A stretch of 64,000 nt of DNA. Source: DASVEG01 sp035540495 (GTDB lineage: Bacteria > Actinomycetota > Acidimicrobiia > Acidimicrobiales > CADCTF01). The stretch spans positions 124,001 through 188,000 of the forward strand of contig DATLGL010000015.1 of NCBI GenBank assembly GCA_035540495.1, given 5' to 3'. The notes below the pieces were generated by a model. That model did not search any database. It saw nothing but the letters and a program-made list of their open reading frames with translations, and had not been told where the DNA came from. Both the position numbers and the translations under genes were made by a program. This document shows positions 32,056-40,520 of this stretch, one piece after another. The number at the start of each line of letters is the position of its first letter. Position 1 is the stretch's first letter.

Positions 32056-34959
32056 GTGGTTCGTCGGGTCGTGGTCGCGATGGTGGTCGTCGCGGCAGCT
32101 GCGTCGACCATGGTTCCGGCGACTCCGGCCGGCGCCGCTGCGGGCGCGCCAGCGTCGGGCTTCGGATCGCCGCCGCTGAGCTCCAAGTACGACGTTCGTG
32201 AGGGCGGCGCGGCGTACGACATCGACGGCAACGACCAGCTCAACGAGCTGGCTGCGCTCGACGACGGACGGCTCGTCGCTGCTGGAGTCACCACCACCAG
32301 CGACTCGACCTACCTCCGGCGTGGCCTGATCGCCCGCTTCACCGCGAGCGGGCTGCTCGACCCCACGTTCTCCGCCGACGGATGGACGTCCCTGGCGGCG
32401 TCCACGGCACCGGCCACAGCGCAGGGCTTCGAAGCGGTCGCGCCCGTTGCGACCGGTGGCGTCGTGGCTGCGGGATGGCACCAGGACGACTTCGGCCGGT
32501 ACCACTCGTTCATCGCCAAGGTGACGTCCACCGGGACGCCCGACGTCACCTTCGGCGGCGGTGACGGCATCGTGACCCTCGATGCGATCGCCGGGAGGAA
32601 CGAGCACGCCACCGACGTCGTCATCACGCCCGAGGGCGGGATCGTCCTCGGCGTGTTCACGCAGGCGACCGACGGCACCTCGCCGCAGCAGCAGCGCCAC
32701 CTCATGAAGCTCACGCCCGCGGGGCTCCTCGACACGACCTTCGGCGGAGGTGACGGCATCGTCGTCACCGGTCTCGGCGACGCCGGCCACCTCGGCGCTT
32801 ACGGCTACGCCTTCGGCGCCCGGACGCCGCTCGTCGCGCTGCAGGGCACGTCGATCGTCGTCGCCGGCTCCACCCGCATGTCCGACACCGACGCCGACGT
32901 CGTCATCGAGCGCTACCTCGCGAACGGCACCCTCGACGCCTCGTTCGGCACCACGGGGACGACGACGGTCGACGTCGACGGGGCCAGGCGGGTCGACCAC
33001 CCGTTCGACCTCGTCGTGACCACGCACGGGATCCACGTCGGCGCCCGCACGTTCGACGGCCAGTGGATGCAAGGAGCGGTGGTCGCGCTCACCACGACCG
33101 GAGCGCCAGCGCCCGCGTTCGGCGGCGGCGACGGATCGGTGACGGTCGTCTTCCCGCGCATGCGGCAGTGGGAGGTCCAGGGACTCGCGGTGCAGCCGGA
33201 CGGCCGGGTCGTGCTCCTGGGCGACGGCAACGACCTCGGCGGCGCGGAGTTCAACGTGCGCGTCGCTCGCATGAGCGCAGTCGGTGTGCCCGATCCGTCG
33301 TTCGACGGCGACGGGTTCGCGCACCTCGACGTCTCGCACTTCGAGCACTGGCGCGACATCGTCGTCAGCGGTGGCCGGCTGATCGCTGCGGGTTCGATCG
33401 GCTCGAGCCCCGACACCGACATCGCGCTCGGGGCGATCGACGCCGTCGACGGGCCGCTGCCGATGGCATCGATCGCCGACGCGACCATGGTCGAAGGGGA
33501 ACCACGTGACGTCCCGCAACTCAAGGTCGCAGTGACGTTGTCGTACGCCGTCAGCCACCGCACGCGGGTGTACGTCACCTCCTACGACATCGACACCCAG
33601 TACGACCTCACGCACATCGACGGCGCCATCGTGTTCGAGGCGGGGCAGACGCTCCAGTACGCGCACGTCTCCGTTCACGAGGACTCGATCGACGAGAACG
33701 ACGAGCGCTTCCGGCTCGTGCTGTCGGCCCCGGAACGGGCAGGCATCGCCGACGGCGAAGGCATCGTCACGATCGTCGACGAAGACCCAGGACCGGCCAT
33801 CACCGCTGCATCCGTGCGCGGCAACGAGGGCTCGAGCCTGACCTTCGAGTTCCGCCTCTCGGAGACGAGCCCTGCGCCCATCCGGTTCATCGCCGCGACG
33901 CAGCCAGGTACCGCGACCGAGAACCGCGACTACACCTACACCTGGGCCAAGTACGAGATCCCGCCCGGCTCGAGGTCGGCGACGTTCACGGTCCGGACAG
34001 CAGAGGACGACGAGGTCGAGCTCGACGAGACGTTCCGGGTCCGGCTCTACGACGTCGACAACGCCCGGAGCTTCGAGGAGCCGACGGGCACGATCGCCGA
34101 CGTCCGCCCGCAGTCGACCACGACGACGACCACCACCACCACGACGACCGACCCGAGCTCCGCGACCACCGGTGGATCGGCCTCGCGGCCAGAGCCCCAG
34201 CCGGCGCGACGGCAGGGCTACTGGATGATCGGACGGACCGGCGACGTGCACGCCTTCGGCGACGCCCGCTGGCACGGGAACACCGACGAGCCCGCCGGGA
34301 GCGAGGTCGTCGACCTCGAGCCGACGAGCACCGGCAACGGTTACTGGACCGTCACCAACCGAGGGCAGGTGTACACCCACGGCGACGCGCCGTTCCACGG
34401 CGGAGGTCCCGCTCTGGCGACCGGCGAGACCGTCACGAGCCTGTCGCGAACGGCGACCGGCCGCGGGTACTGGCTGTTCTCCACCCGAGGACGCGTCTTC
34501 GCCTACGGCGATGCCGTCCACCACGGCGACATGGCGGGGCGCCCACTGAACGGCCCGGTGCTCGACTCGATCCCGACCGCCACCGGCCGCGGCTACTACA
34601 TGGTCGCCTCCGACGGCGGGATCTTCACCTTCGGCGATGGCAGGTTCCTCGGCTCGATGGGCCACACGAAGCTCAACGCGCCCGTGCAGTCGCTGGTGCC
34701 CGATCCGGATGCGTCCGGGTACTGGCTCGTCGCGTCGGACGGCGGCATCTTCGCCTTCGACGCACCCTTCTACGGCTCGATGGGCCACACGAAGCTCAAC
34801 AAGCCGGTCACCGGCATGGTCGGCTTCGGCAGCGGTTACCTGATGGTCGCCGAAGACGGCGGCATCTTCACCTTCGGCAACGCGCCCTTCAGGGGCAGCC
34901 TCGGCGACCGTCCGCCGCTCCAGCCGATCGTGTCGGCCGCCGTGCTCGACCAGGTGTAG
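32056..34959 (+). CDS. Large secreted protein: delta-60 propeller, Calx-beta domains and GYW repeats
   Basis: The 967-residue protein opens with a signal peptide (RRVVVAMVVVAAAASTMVPAT..AGA). Residues about 55-470 carry repeats of the delta-60/DUF5122 type (LIARFTASGLLDPTFSADG, TSTGTPDVTFGGGDGIV, LTPAGLLDTTFGGGDGI, LANGTLDASFGTTGT, AVGVPDPSFDGDG), a predicted beta-propeller. Two Calx-beta domains follow (VTIVDEDPG, then ELDETFRVRLYDVD). A Thr linker (nine Thr in a row) leads to about six repeats of the form GYWLVASDGGIFAFDAPFYGS. RBS GGGGAGG lies five bases before the GTG. The GYW repeat is characteristic of Acidimicrobiia. Probably a cell-surface or matrix protein; ligand unknown. No membrane anchor or sortase motif at the C-terminus. 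Confidence 0.85.
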   Translation: MVRRVVVAMVVVAAAASTMVPATPAGAAAGAPASGFGSPPLSSKYDVREGGAAYDIDGNDQLNELAALDDGRLVAAGVTTTSDSTYLRRGLIARFTASGLLDPTFSADGWTSLAASTAPATAQGFEAVAPVATGGVVAAGWHQDDFGRYHSFIAKVTSTGTPDVTFGGGDGIVTLDAIAGRNEHATDVVITPEGGIVLGVFTQATDGTSPQQQRHLMKLTPAGLLDTTFGGGDGIVVTGLGDAGHLGAYGYAFGARTPLVALQGTSIVVAGSTRMSDTDADVVIERYLANGTLDASFGTTGTTTVDVDGARRVDHPFDLVVTTHGIHVGARTFDGQWMQGAVVALTTTGAPAPAFGGGDGSVTVVFPRMRQWEVQGLAVQPDGRVVLLGDGNDLGGAEFNVRVARMSAVGVPDPSFDGDGFAHLDVSHFEHWRDIVVSGGRLIAAGSIGSSPDTDIALGAIDAVDGPLPMASIADATMVEGEPRDVPQLKVAVTLSYAVSHRTRVYVTSYDIDTQYDLTHIDGAIVFEAGQTLQYAHVSVHEDSIDENDERFRLVLSAPERAGIADGEGIVTIVDEDPGPAITAASVRGNEGSSLTFEFRLSETSPAPIRFIAATQPGTATENRDYTYTWAKYEIPPGSRSATFTVRTAEDDEVELDETFRVRLYDVDNARSFEEPTGTIADVRPQSTTTTTTTTTTTDPSSATTGGSASRPEPQPARRQGYWMIGRTGDVHAFGDARWHGNTDEPAGSEVVDLEPTSTGNGYWTVTNRGQVYTHGDAPFHGGGPALATGETVTSLSRTATGRGYWLFSTRGRVFAYGDAVHHGDMAGRPLNGPVLDSIPTATGRGYYMVASDGGIFTFGDGRFLGSMGHTKLNAPVQSLVPDPDASGYWLVASDGGIFAFDAPFYGSMGHTKLNKPVTGMVGFGSGYLMVAEDGGIFTFGNAPFRGSLGDRPPLQPIVSAAVLDQV

Positions 34960-34965
34960 GCGCGC

Positions 34966-35721
34966 TCAACCAGCAGACCGCACGCGCGCGAGGAAGCTCT
35001 GCGTACGCGCCTCACGGGGTGAGACCAACACCTCGGCCGGCGGCCCCTGCTCGACGACGATGCCCTCGTCCATGAACACCACTCGGTCGGCAACCTCGCG
35101 GGCGAAGCCCATCTCGTGGGTGACGACGACCATCGTCATGCCCTCGTCGGCCAGCTTCCGCATCACCGCCAGCACGTCACCGACGAGCTCGGGATCGAGC
35201 GCCGAGGTCGGCTCGTCGAAGAGCATCACCTTCGGCGACAGCGCGAGTGCCCGGGCGATCGCCACCCTCTGCTGCTGACCACCGGACAGCCGTACCGGGT
35301 ACTGATCCGCCTTGTCGGCGAGGCCGACCTCCTCCAGCAGCGACCGCGCACGTGCTTCCGCCTTGCGAGCGTCGAGCTTGAGAACGGTCCGCAGCGCCAG
35401 CATGACGTTCCCGAGCGCGGTCTTGTGCGGGAACAGGTTGAACGACTGGAAGACCATCCCCATCTTCGTTCGCACCCGGTCGAGGTCGACACGGGCGGCG
35501 GTGACCTCGTCGCCGTCGACCACGATCGTCCCGCTCGTCGGCTCCTCCAGGCGGTTGATGCAACGGAGCAGGGTCGACTTGCCCGATCCCGACGGCCCGA
35601 TCACGCACACGACCTCGCCGGCCGCGACCTCGAGGTCGATCCCCCGCAGCACCTCGTGCTCGCCGAAGTACTTGTGCAGATCGCGGATCGTGATCATCGG
35701 AGGCGACGACACGGCGGTCAC
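34966..35721 (-). CDS. Polar amino acid ABC transporter, ATP-binding protein (GlnQ type)
   Basis: The 251-residue ATPase has Walker A GPSGSGKST, Q-loop FQSFNLFPHKTALGNV, signature RLSGGQQQRVAIARAL and Walker B VMLFDEPTSALDPELV, all typical of the GlnQ/HisP class. GTG start in a GTGA overlap with the permease stop; an ATG eight codons inside (MITIRDL) is the alternative. Last gene of the transporter operon. It ends six bases from the stop codon of the convergent surface-protein gene. Confidence 0.92.
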   Translation of the reverse strand: MTAVSSPPMITIRDLHKYFGEHEVLRGIDLEVAAGEVVCVIGPSGSGKSTLLRCINRLEEPTSGTIVVDGDEVTAARVDLDRVRTKMGMVFQSFNLFPHKTALGNVMLALRTVLKLDARKAEARARSLLEEVGLADKADQYPVRLSGGQQQRVAIARALALSPKVMLFDEPTSALDPELVGDVLAVMRKLADEGMTMVVVTHEMGFAREVADRVVFMDEGIVVEQGPPAEVLVSPREARTQSFLARVRSAG

Positions 35722-36413
35722 CGCGACACCTTCGCCCGCTTCTCCAACAACGCCACGAGCCGGATCAACGGGATCGTGATGATCAGGTACATGATCCCCC
35801 CGGCGACGAACGGCGAGCTGTTCGACGTGCCGTTCACGAAGTCGCGGGCGAACTTGGTGATCTCCTTGCCGCCGGCGACGGTGCCGAGCGCAGCGAGCAG
35901 CGCGGTGTCCTTGAACAGCAGGACGAGCTCGTTCGTGAGGGGAGGCACGATCAGCCGGAACGCCTGCGGAAGGATCACCTTCCGCATCGCGACGCCGTGC
36001 GGCATGCCCAGCGATCGGGCCGCCTCCATCTGCCCTCGGGGCACCGCCTCGATGCCGGCACGGATGGTCTCGGAGATGTACGCGCCGCCGACCAGCGACA
36101 GGGCGAGCGACCCCGGGAAGTAGCGCTCGAAGGGGAACTTCCATCCGGTGGCGATGGGGATGCCGAAGCCGATGATGAAGATCGTCAGAAGCGCCGGTAG
36201 CCCACGCAGGACGTCGGTGAACACGGCGGCCGGCCACCGCACGAAGCGGGATCGGCTCAACCGCATCAGCGCCACGAGGAGCCCGAGGAGGAGCCCGCCG
36301 GTGAACGCGAAGAAGGTGAAGATGATCGTGTTCTTGGCGCCCTCGGTGATGAGCTCCGGGAGCATGTCCCGGATGACGTCGAGGTTCAGGAACTCATCGA
36401 CGAAGGTGTTCAC
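35718..36413 (-). CDS. Polar amino acid ABC transporter, permease (HisM/GlnP type)
   Basis: The 231-residue permease has five or six membrane helices and the EAA loop EAVPRGQMEAARSLGMPHGVAMRKVILPQAFR that contacts the ATPase. The TIIFTFFAFTGGLLLG start is typical of the HisMQ family, in which one gene often makes a homodimer; no second permease gene is present. GTG start six bases after the binding-protein gene. Confidence 0.92.
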   Translation of the reverse strand: MNTFVDEFLNLDVIRDMLPELITEGAKNTIIFTFFAFTGGLLLGLLVALMRLSRSRFVRWPAAVFTDVLRGLPALLTIFIIGFGIPIATGWKFPFERYFPGSLALSLVGGAYISETIRAGIEAVPRGQMEAARSLGMPHGVAMRKVILPQAFRLIVPPLTNELVLLFKDTALLAALGTVAGGKEITKFARDFVNGTSNSSPFVAGGIMYLIITIPLIRLVALLEKRAKVSR

Positions 36414-36419
36414 GACGAG

Positions 36420-37268
36420 CTACGACGTCGCGCTCTCGCCCAGGTACTCCTCGAGGATCTCGTCGTACGTGCCGCTGTCGCGCAGCGACTTCAGCGCGGC
36501 GTTCAGCGCCTCGACGAGCGCGGTGTTGCCCTTCTTGACGACGAACCCGTACTCCTCCTTCTCGTCTTCCTCGAACACCTTCGACACGACGGTGTCGCCG
36601 GTCGTCTCGGCGTTGTAGGAGTTGATCGGGAAGTCCTGCAGCACGGCGTCGACCTGCTTCGCCTTGAGTGCCGTGAACAGCTCGTCGGCACCGGTGAACT
36701 CCTTCACCGAGTACCCGTTCGCCTTGGCGTTCGCTTCCGCGTACGCGGCACCCGTCGTCTCCGACTGCACGCCGACGGTCTTGCCCTTCAGCGCCGCGAG
36801 GTCGTTGAGCGTCGATTCCTCGCCCTTGCGGACGAGCAGCGACTGGTTGATCTCGAAGTAGCCGTCGGTGAACTCGTTGTTCTTCTTGCGCTCGTCGGTG
36901 ATCGACACCGACGACGCGATCACGTCGCAGTTCCCTGCAGCCAGCGAGGCGAAGATGCCGTCGAAGTCGGTGTCGCGGAAGTCGGCCTCGAGGTCGAGCT
37001 CCTTCGCCATCGCCTTCATCAGGTCGACGTCGATGCCCTTGAGGTCGCCGCCGTCCTCGAACTCGAACGGCGCGTACGGGATGTCGGAGCAGACAGTCAG
37101 CTTCCCGTCGTCGACCAGACCGAGGTCGGCGGCTTCCGACGATCGCGAACCGGAGCCGGACCCGCTGCCCGACTCGACGCTGTCGCCGTCGTCGTCACCG
37201 CCGCAGGCGGACATCAACAGCGTGAGGGAGAAGACGACGGCGAGAAGTCGAAGGAGACGACGGGACAC
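36420..37268 (-). CDS. Polar amino acid-binding lipoprotein of the ABC transporter
   Basis: The 282-residue protein has a lipoprotein signal (RRLLRLLAVVFSLTLLMSAC, lipobox LMSAC) and a Gly/Ser/Asp linker. The SBP_bac_3 domain follows: GKLTVCSDIPYAPFEFEDG, IDVDLMKAMAKELDLEADF, FDGIFASLAAGNCDVIASSVSIT. The pocket residues fit binding of an L-amino acid; specificity is not clear. The gene begins (GTG) at the base after the rnhB stop codon, so it is probably read from the rnhB promoter or one inside it. Confidence 0.92.
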   Translation of the reverse strand: MSRRLLRLLAVVFSLTLLMSACGGDDDGDSVESGSGSGSGSRSSEAADLGLVDDGKLTVCSDIPYAPFEFEDGGDLKGIDVDLMKAMAKELDLEADFRDTDFDGIFASLAAGNCDVIASSVSITDERKKNNEFTDGYFEINQSLLVRKGEESTLNDLAALKGKTVGVQSETTGAAYAEANAKANGYSVKEFTGADELFTALKAKQVDAVLQDFPINSYNAETTGDTVVSKVFEEDEKEEYGFVVKKGNTALVEALNAALKSLRDSGTYDEILEEYLGESATS

Positions 37269-37997
37269 TCAATCCTCCAAGTCGGTGAACAGGTCGGGGC
37301 GGTCGGGATCGACCAGGTGCGCCGGTACGGCGCGAGCGATGCCCCACGGCAGGTGGTCCATGAAGACCCACGCCCGCCGGTGGATCGACGTCGGCCCCCA
37401 CGCGCGCAACGACGCCTTGTGCCTCGGACACGGATAGCCCTTGTTGAGCTCGAAGTCGTAACCCGGGAAGTTCTCGGCCTCCGCCCGCATGATGCGGTCG
37501 CGCGAGACCTTGGCCAGGATCGACGCCGTCGCGATGGTCAGGCAACGGGCGTCGCCCTTCACGATGCGGCGCGTCGTGCCCATACCGACGAAGTCCCAGT
37601 TGCCGTCGACGAGGACGACATCCGGCGGCGACGACAGCCCCAGCCCTTCGATGGCGCGACGCGCCGCGAGCTTCTGCGCGGCCGACATGCCGAGGGTGTC
37701 GCACTCCTCCTGCGACGCGTGCCCGACCGCCCACGCGCGGCACCAGCCGACCAGGCGGTCGTACATCGCCTCCCGCTCCGGCTCGGTGAGCATCTTCGAC
37801 TCGCGCACCTTGTAGACGCGCCGGTCAGGCGGAAGGACCGCGGCGCCGACCGTGATCGGCCCGGCCCACGCGCCGCGCCCGACCTCGTCGACGCCGACGA
37901 CGACGTCGTGGCCTTCGGCCCACAGCTCGCGCTCGTACGAGAGGCTCGGAGCCGTGCGACGGTTCGCCCGTCGGACGGCGGGCACCGTCGCAGTCAT
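37269..37997 (-). CDS. rnhB: Ribonuclease HII
   Basis: The 242-residue protein has the RNase HII active site VVGVDEVGRGAWAGPITVGAAVL (acidic D and E), then VLVDGNW and SILAKVSRDRIMRA with the GYPCPRH loop. It removes RNA from RNA-DNA hybrids and single ribonucleotides from DNA. Residues before the catalytic motif form an extra Arg-rich tail of 25 residues. The gene directly abuts the amino-acid transporter genes, an odd operon partner. Confidence 0.94.
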   Translation of the reverse strand: MTATVPAVRRANRRTAPSLSYERELWAEGHDVVVGVDEVGRGAWAGPITVGAAVLPPDRRVYKVRESKMLTEPEREAMYDRLVGWCRAWAVGHASQEECDTLGMSAAQKLAARRAIEGLGLSSPPDVVLVDGNWDFVGMGTTRRIVKGDARCLTIATASILAKVSRDRIMRAEAENFPGYDFELNKGYPCPRHKASLRAWGPTSIHRRAWVFMDHLPWGIARAVPAHLVDPDRPDLFTDLED

Positions 37998-38016
37998 GCG
38001 GCGTCGACGATACCGC

Positions 38017-39030
38017 TCAGCGGAGGACCACCGAAGCAGGTCCGGCGGCGACGTCGCCGATCACGGTGAACAGCTCGCCGAGGTCGCCGACGGCCCCTGG
38101 AGCGACCGCTGCGAGCAGCCCGCCCGACGTCTGGGGGTCGTAGCACAGCGCCTCCATCGCGACGTCGACGCCGCTCGCGACGGCGACCAGCTCGCCCAGC
38201 GCGGCCCGGTTGCGCGCGTCACCGCCCGTCCGGACCCCGTTCCTCGCCGCGTCGAGCGCGCCGTCGTAGAGCGGCAGCGCGGACGCGGAGAAGACCAGTC
38301 GCGCCTCCGACCGCTCCGCCATCTCCCACCCGTGTCCGAACAGCCCGTAGCCGGTGACATCGGTGACGGCGTGGACCTGCGGCCCTGCGGCCGACAGCGC
38401 CTCCGCCGCCTCGCGGTTCAGCACCCGCATGCGAGCGATTGCGGCGCTCTTGTCGTCGTCACGACCTCCTGCGAGGACGATGCCGGTACCGAGCGGTTTC
38501 GACAGCACGAGCACGTCGCTGGAGCGGGCGCCGGCTTTCGTCCACACGCGGTCGGGGTGCACGAACCCCTGCACCGCAAGGCCGAAGATCGGCTCCTCGC
38601 TGCGGATCGTGTGGCCGCCGGCGACCACGCCGCCGGCCCGCTCGACCACCTCCGCGGCGGCCGACAAGATCGCTTCGACCGCAGCGAGAGGCATGCGCTC
38701 CGGGAACGCCGAGATGTTCAGCGCCAGCACGACGCGTGCGCCCATCGCGAAGACGTCACTGCAGGCGTTCGCCGCGGCGATGGCGCCGAAGTCGGACGGG
38801 TCGTCGACGAGTGGCGGGAAGAAGTCGGTCGTCGAGACGAGCGCCGTGTCGTCGTTCACCCGCAGGACCGCCGCGTCGTCGAACGGCGTCAGCCCGACCA
38901 GGAGGTCGGCGGTCGCCGCCGACACCGCGAGGTCGGCGACGAGCGATCGGAGCGGAGCCGCGCCCCATTTCGCCGCGCACCCGCCACAGGAGGTCCACTC
39001 CGTGAGCCGAATCGTGTCGCTTCCTGCCAT
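38017..39030 (-). CDS. selD: Selenide, water dikinase (selenophosphate synthase)
   Basis: The 337-residue protein has the SelD N-terminal catalytic loop RLTEWTSCGGCAAKWG (Cys and Lys of the GxCxxK motif), LTPFDDAAVLRVNDDTALVSTTDFFPPLVDDP, which binds Mg-ATP, and NACSDVFAMGA. It makes selenophosphate from selenide and ATP for selenocysteine, selenouridine or selenium cofactors. A Cys, not Sec, is used: no in-frame TGA occurs. RBS GAAGGG lies seven bases before the ATG at MAGSDT. Downstream 19 bases stands rnhB. No selA, selB, selC or selU is visible in this window. Confidence 0.93.
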   Translation of the reverse strand: MAGSDTIRLTEWTSCGGCAAKWGAAPLRSLVADLAVSAATADLLVGLTPFDDAAVLRVNDDTALVSTTDFFPPLVDDPSDFGAIAAANACSDVFAMGARVVLALNISAFPERMPLAAVEAILSAAAEVVERAGGVVAGGHTIRSEEPIFGLAVQGFVHPDRVWTKAGARSSDVLVLSKPLGTGIVLAGGRDDDKSAAIARMRVLNREAAEALSAAGPQVHAVTDVTGYGLFGHGWEMAERSEARLVFSASALPLYDGALDAARNGVRTGGDARNRAALGELVAVASGVDVAMEALCYDPQTSGGLLAAVAPGAVGDLGELFTVIGDVAAGPASVVLR

Positions 39031-39121
39031 GAAACGCCCTTCAGCTGACCACCGCATGACGAACTGGTGAAGAACGGGGCGCAACCGGCGTGTCCGCCTT
39101 GCCCGCTGCGGCTCAGGCTTC

Positions 39122-39127
39122 CACAAT
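39122..39127 (+). promoter_or_regulatory. Leaderless -10 (CACAAT) of the 71-residue protein gene
   Basis: CACAAT ends six bases before the ATG. It probably drives the run of small genes that includes cutA. Confidence 0.4.
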
Positions 39128-39133
39128 GGCGCC

Positions 39134-39349
39134 ATGTCCGAGAACGCACTGATGAGTCGACAGGCTCTGCGCCCGGGCACCGCCGTGGAAGTTCGCAGCA
39201 CCTTCGATCGCAGCTGGAAGCGGGGGTTCCGGGTCGAGTCCGTCCAGGGAGGCGGCTACCGCATCCGTCGCTTGTCCGACGGAGCGGTGCTCCCCACCGT
39301 GTTCGCCTTCAACGTCGTTCGCGAAGAGGTCGGCAGCGATCGCTGGTGA
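39134..39349 (+). CDS. Small conserved-looking basic protein (Tudor/SH3-like)
   Basis: The 71-residue protein reads RPGTAVEVRSTFDRSWKRGFRVESVQGGGYRIRRLSDGAVLPTVF (in short strands): a likely five-stranded barrel like Tudor or SH3-type domains. Function unknown. Similar short proteins in actinobacteria are named only by DUF. Followed 16 bases later by cutA. Confidence 0.65.
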   Translation: MSENALMSRQALRPGTAVEVRSTFDRSWKRGFRVESVQGGGYRIRRLSDGAVLPTVFAFNVVREEVGSDRW

Positions 39350-39365
39350 GGCGTCCGTCGTCCAG

Positions 39366-39665
39366 GTGACGACGACGGTCGAGCGGCGCGACGACGCGCA
39401 CGGGCTCGCGAAGACGTTGGTGGAAGGCGCCGCCGCGGCCTGCGTGCAGGTCGTCGGTCCCATCGTCAGCCACTACCGCTGGCAGGGGAAGACGCAGCAG
39501 TCGAGCGAGTACCTGCTGGTCGTGAAGACGACAGCCGAACGGGCCGACGCCACGGTCGCGTCGATCGTCGAGGCGCATCCGTACGAGGTGCCCGAGGTGC
39601 TCGTGACCCCGGTGGTCGGCGGCCACGACCCGTACCTCCGCTGGGTCACCGAGAACGTCGGCTGA
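39366..39665 (+). CDS. cutA: CutA1 divalent-ion tolerance protein
   Basis: The 99-residue protein fits CutA1: LAKTLVEGAAAACVQVVGPIVSHYRWQGKTQQSSEYLLVVKT, and the end AHPYEVPEVLVTPVVGGHDPYLRWV (described in pieces). CutA1 forms very stable trimers; a role in copper tolerance is weakly supported in general. GTG is the first usable start, leaving a slightly short first strand (usual start VVTTTV). In E. coli the family is about 112 residues. Confidence 0.88.
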   Translation: MTTTVERRDDAHGLAKTLVEGAAAACVQVVGPIVSHYRWQGKTQQSSEYLLVVKTTAERADATVASIVEAHPYEVPEVLVTPVVGGHDPYLRWVTENVG

Positions 39666-39671
39666 CGCCCG

Positions 39672-39677
39672 TAGCGT
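39672..39677 (+). promoter_or_regulatory. Leaderless -10 (TAGCGT) of the DUF3097 gene
   Basis: TAGCGT ends six bases before the GTG start; the same hexamer occurs seven bases before the gpsA ATG. Confidence 0.45.
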
Positions 39678-39683
39678 TGTCGG

Positions 39684-40520
39684 GTGACCTCCCGACGCGG
39701 CTCCGGCGACGGCATCCTCAGCGGCCCGATCGACGGCGACTGGCGGACGAAGGAGATCTACCCGGACGTCGAGGCCCGGCCAGGGCTGAAGGTGACCCAC
39801 CGCGGGTCCGGAACGCGAGGCACCGTCGTCCGCCTCGACCGCGAGGGCGTCGTGCTGCGCACCGTCACCGGCGACCGCCTCTTCCGGCTGACGCCCGGCG
39901 GGTTCTCGCTCGACGGCAAGAGCGTGACGCTCGTGCGGCCCGCACCCGCGGCCGCCGCGTCGTCGTCGAAGCGCCCGGCGGTGACGGCGTCCGGATCGGT
40001 GAACGTGAAGACCGGTCCGGCCAAGGTCGCGGCGGCGAGCCGCATCTGGGTCGAGGGCGTCCACGACGCGGAGCTCGTCGAGAAGGTCTGGGGCAACGAC
40101 CTCCGCACGGTAGGAGTGGTGGTCGAGCGCCTCGACGGCATCGACGACCTCGAACGCGAGATCGTCTCCTTCCGCCCCGGCCCGGGTCGGAAGCTCGGCG
40201 TGCTCGTCGACCATCTCGTCGCGGGATCGAAGGAGGCGCGGATCGTCGAACGGATCCGGACGCCGCACGTCCTCGTGACCGGCACGCCGTACGTCGACGT
40301 GTGGCAGGCGATCCGCCCGAAGGCGCTCGGCATCGAGGCGTGGCCCGTCGTCCCGAAGGGGCGGCCGTGGAAGGAGGGCATCTGCGAGGCGTTCGGCGTG
40401 GGCGAGCCTGGCGTGCTGTGGCGGAAGCTGCTCGCCGCCGTGTCGAGCTACGCCGACCTCGAGCCGAGCCTCGTCGGCGCGGTCGAGCGACTGATCGACT
40501 TCGTCACCGACCCCGACTGA
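39684..40520 (+). CDS. DUF3097 family protein
   Basis: The 278-residue protein fits DUF3097, an actinobacterial family: YPDVEARPGLKVTHRGSGTRGTVVRLDREGVVLR in the N-terminal beta domain, then a TOPRIM-like part IWVEGVHDAELVEKVWGNDLR, with FRPGPGRKLGVLVDHLVAGSKE and HVLVTGTPYVDVWQAIRP. The E...D and DH residues look like a metal site for nucleic acid or nucleotide work, but no activity is known. Its 3' end overlaps the secernin-like gene by 17 bases. Confidence 0.8.
   Translation: MTSRRGSGDGILSGPIDGDWRTKEIYPDVEARPGLKVTHRGSGTRGTVVRLDREGVVLRTVTGDRLFRLTPGGFSLDGKSVTLVRPAPAAAASSSKRPAVTASGSVNVKTGPAKVAAASRIWVEGVHDAELVEKVWGNDLRTVGVVVERLDGIDDLEREIVSFRPGPGRKLGVLVDHLVAGSKEARIVERIRTPHVLVTGTPYVDVWQAIRPKALGIEAWPVVPKGRPWKEGICEAFGVGEPGVLWRKLLAAVSSYADLEPSLVGAVERLIDFVTDPD

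Noticed and set aside
34110..34150. CRISPR-like or microsatellite repeat (ACC/ACG triplets)
   Set aside because: It is the coding run for a Thr linker in the secreted protein, of nine Thr codons; no spacer structure.
31624..34788. 1054-residue minus-strand open frame opposite the secreted repeat protein
   Set aside because: Composition (Arg, Val, Asp, Glu runs) is that of an antisense shadow; the plus strand has a signal peptide, RBS and recognised domains.
39031..39121. tRNA-Sec gene near selD
   Set aside because: The 90-base gap has no cloverleaf arms or TpsiC loop; only promoter-like sequence is seen.
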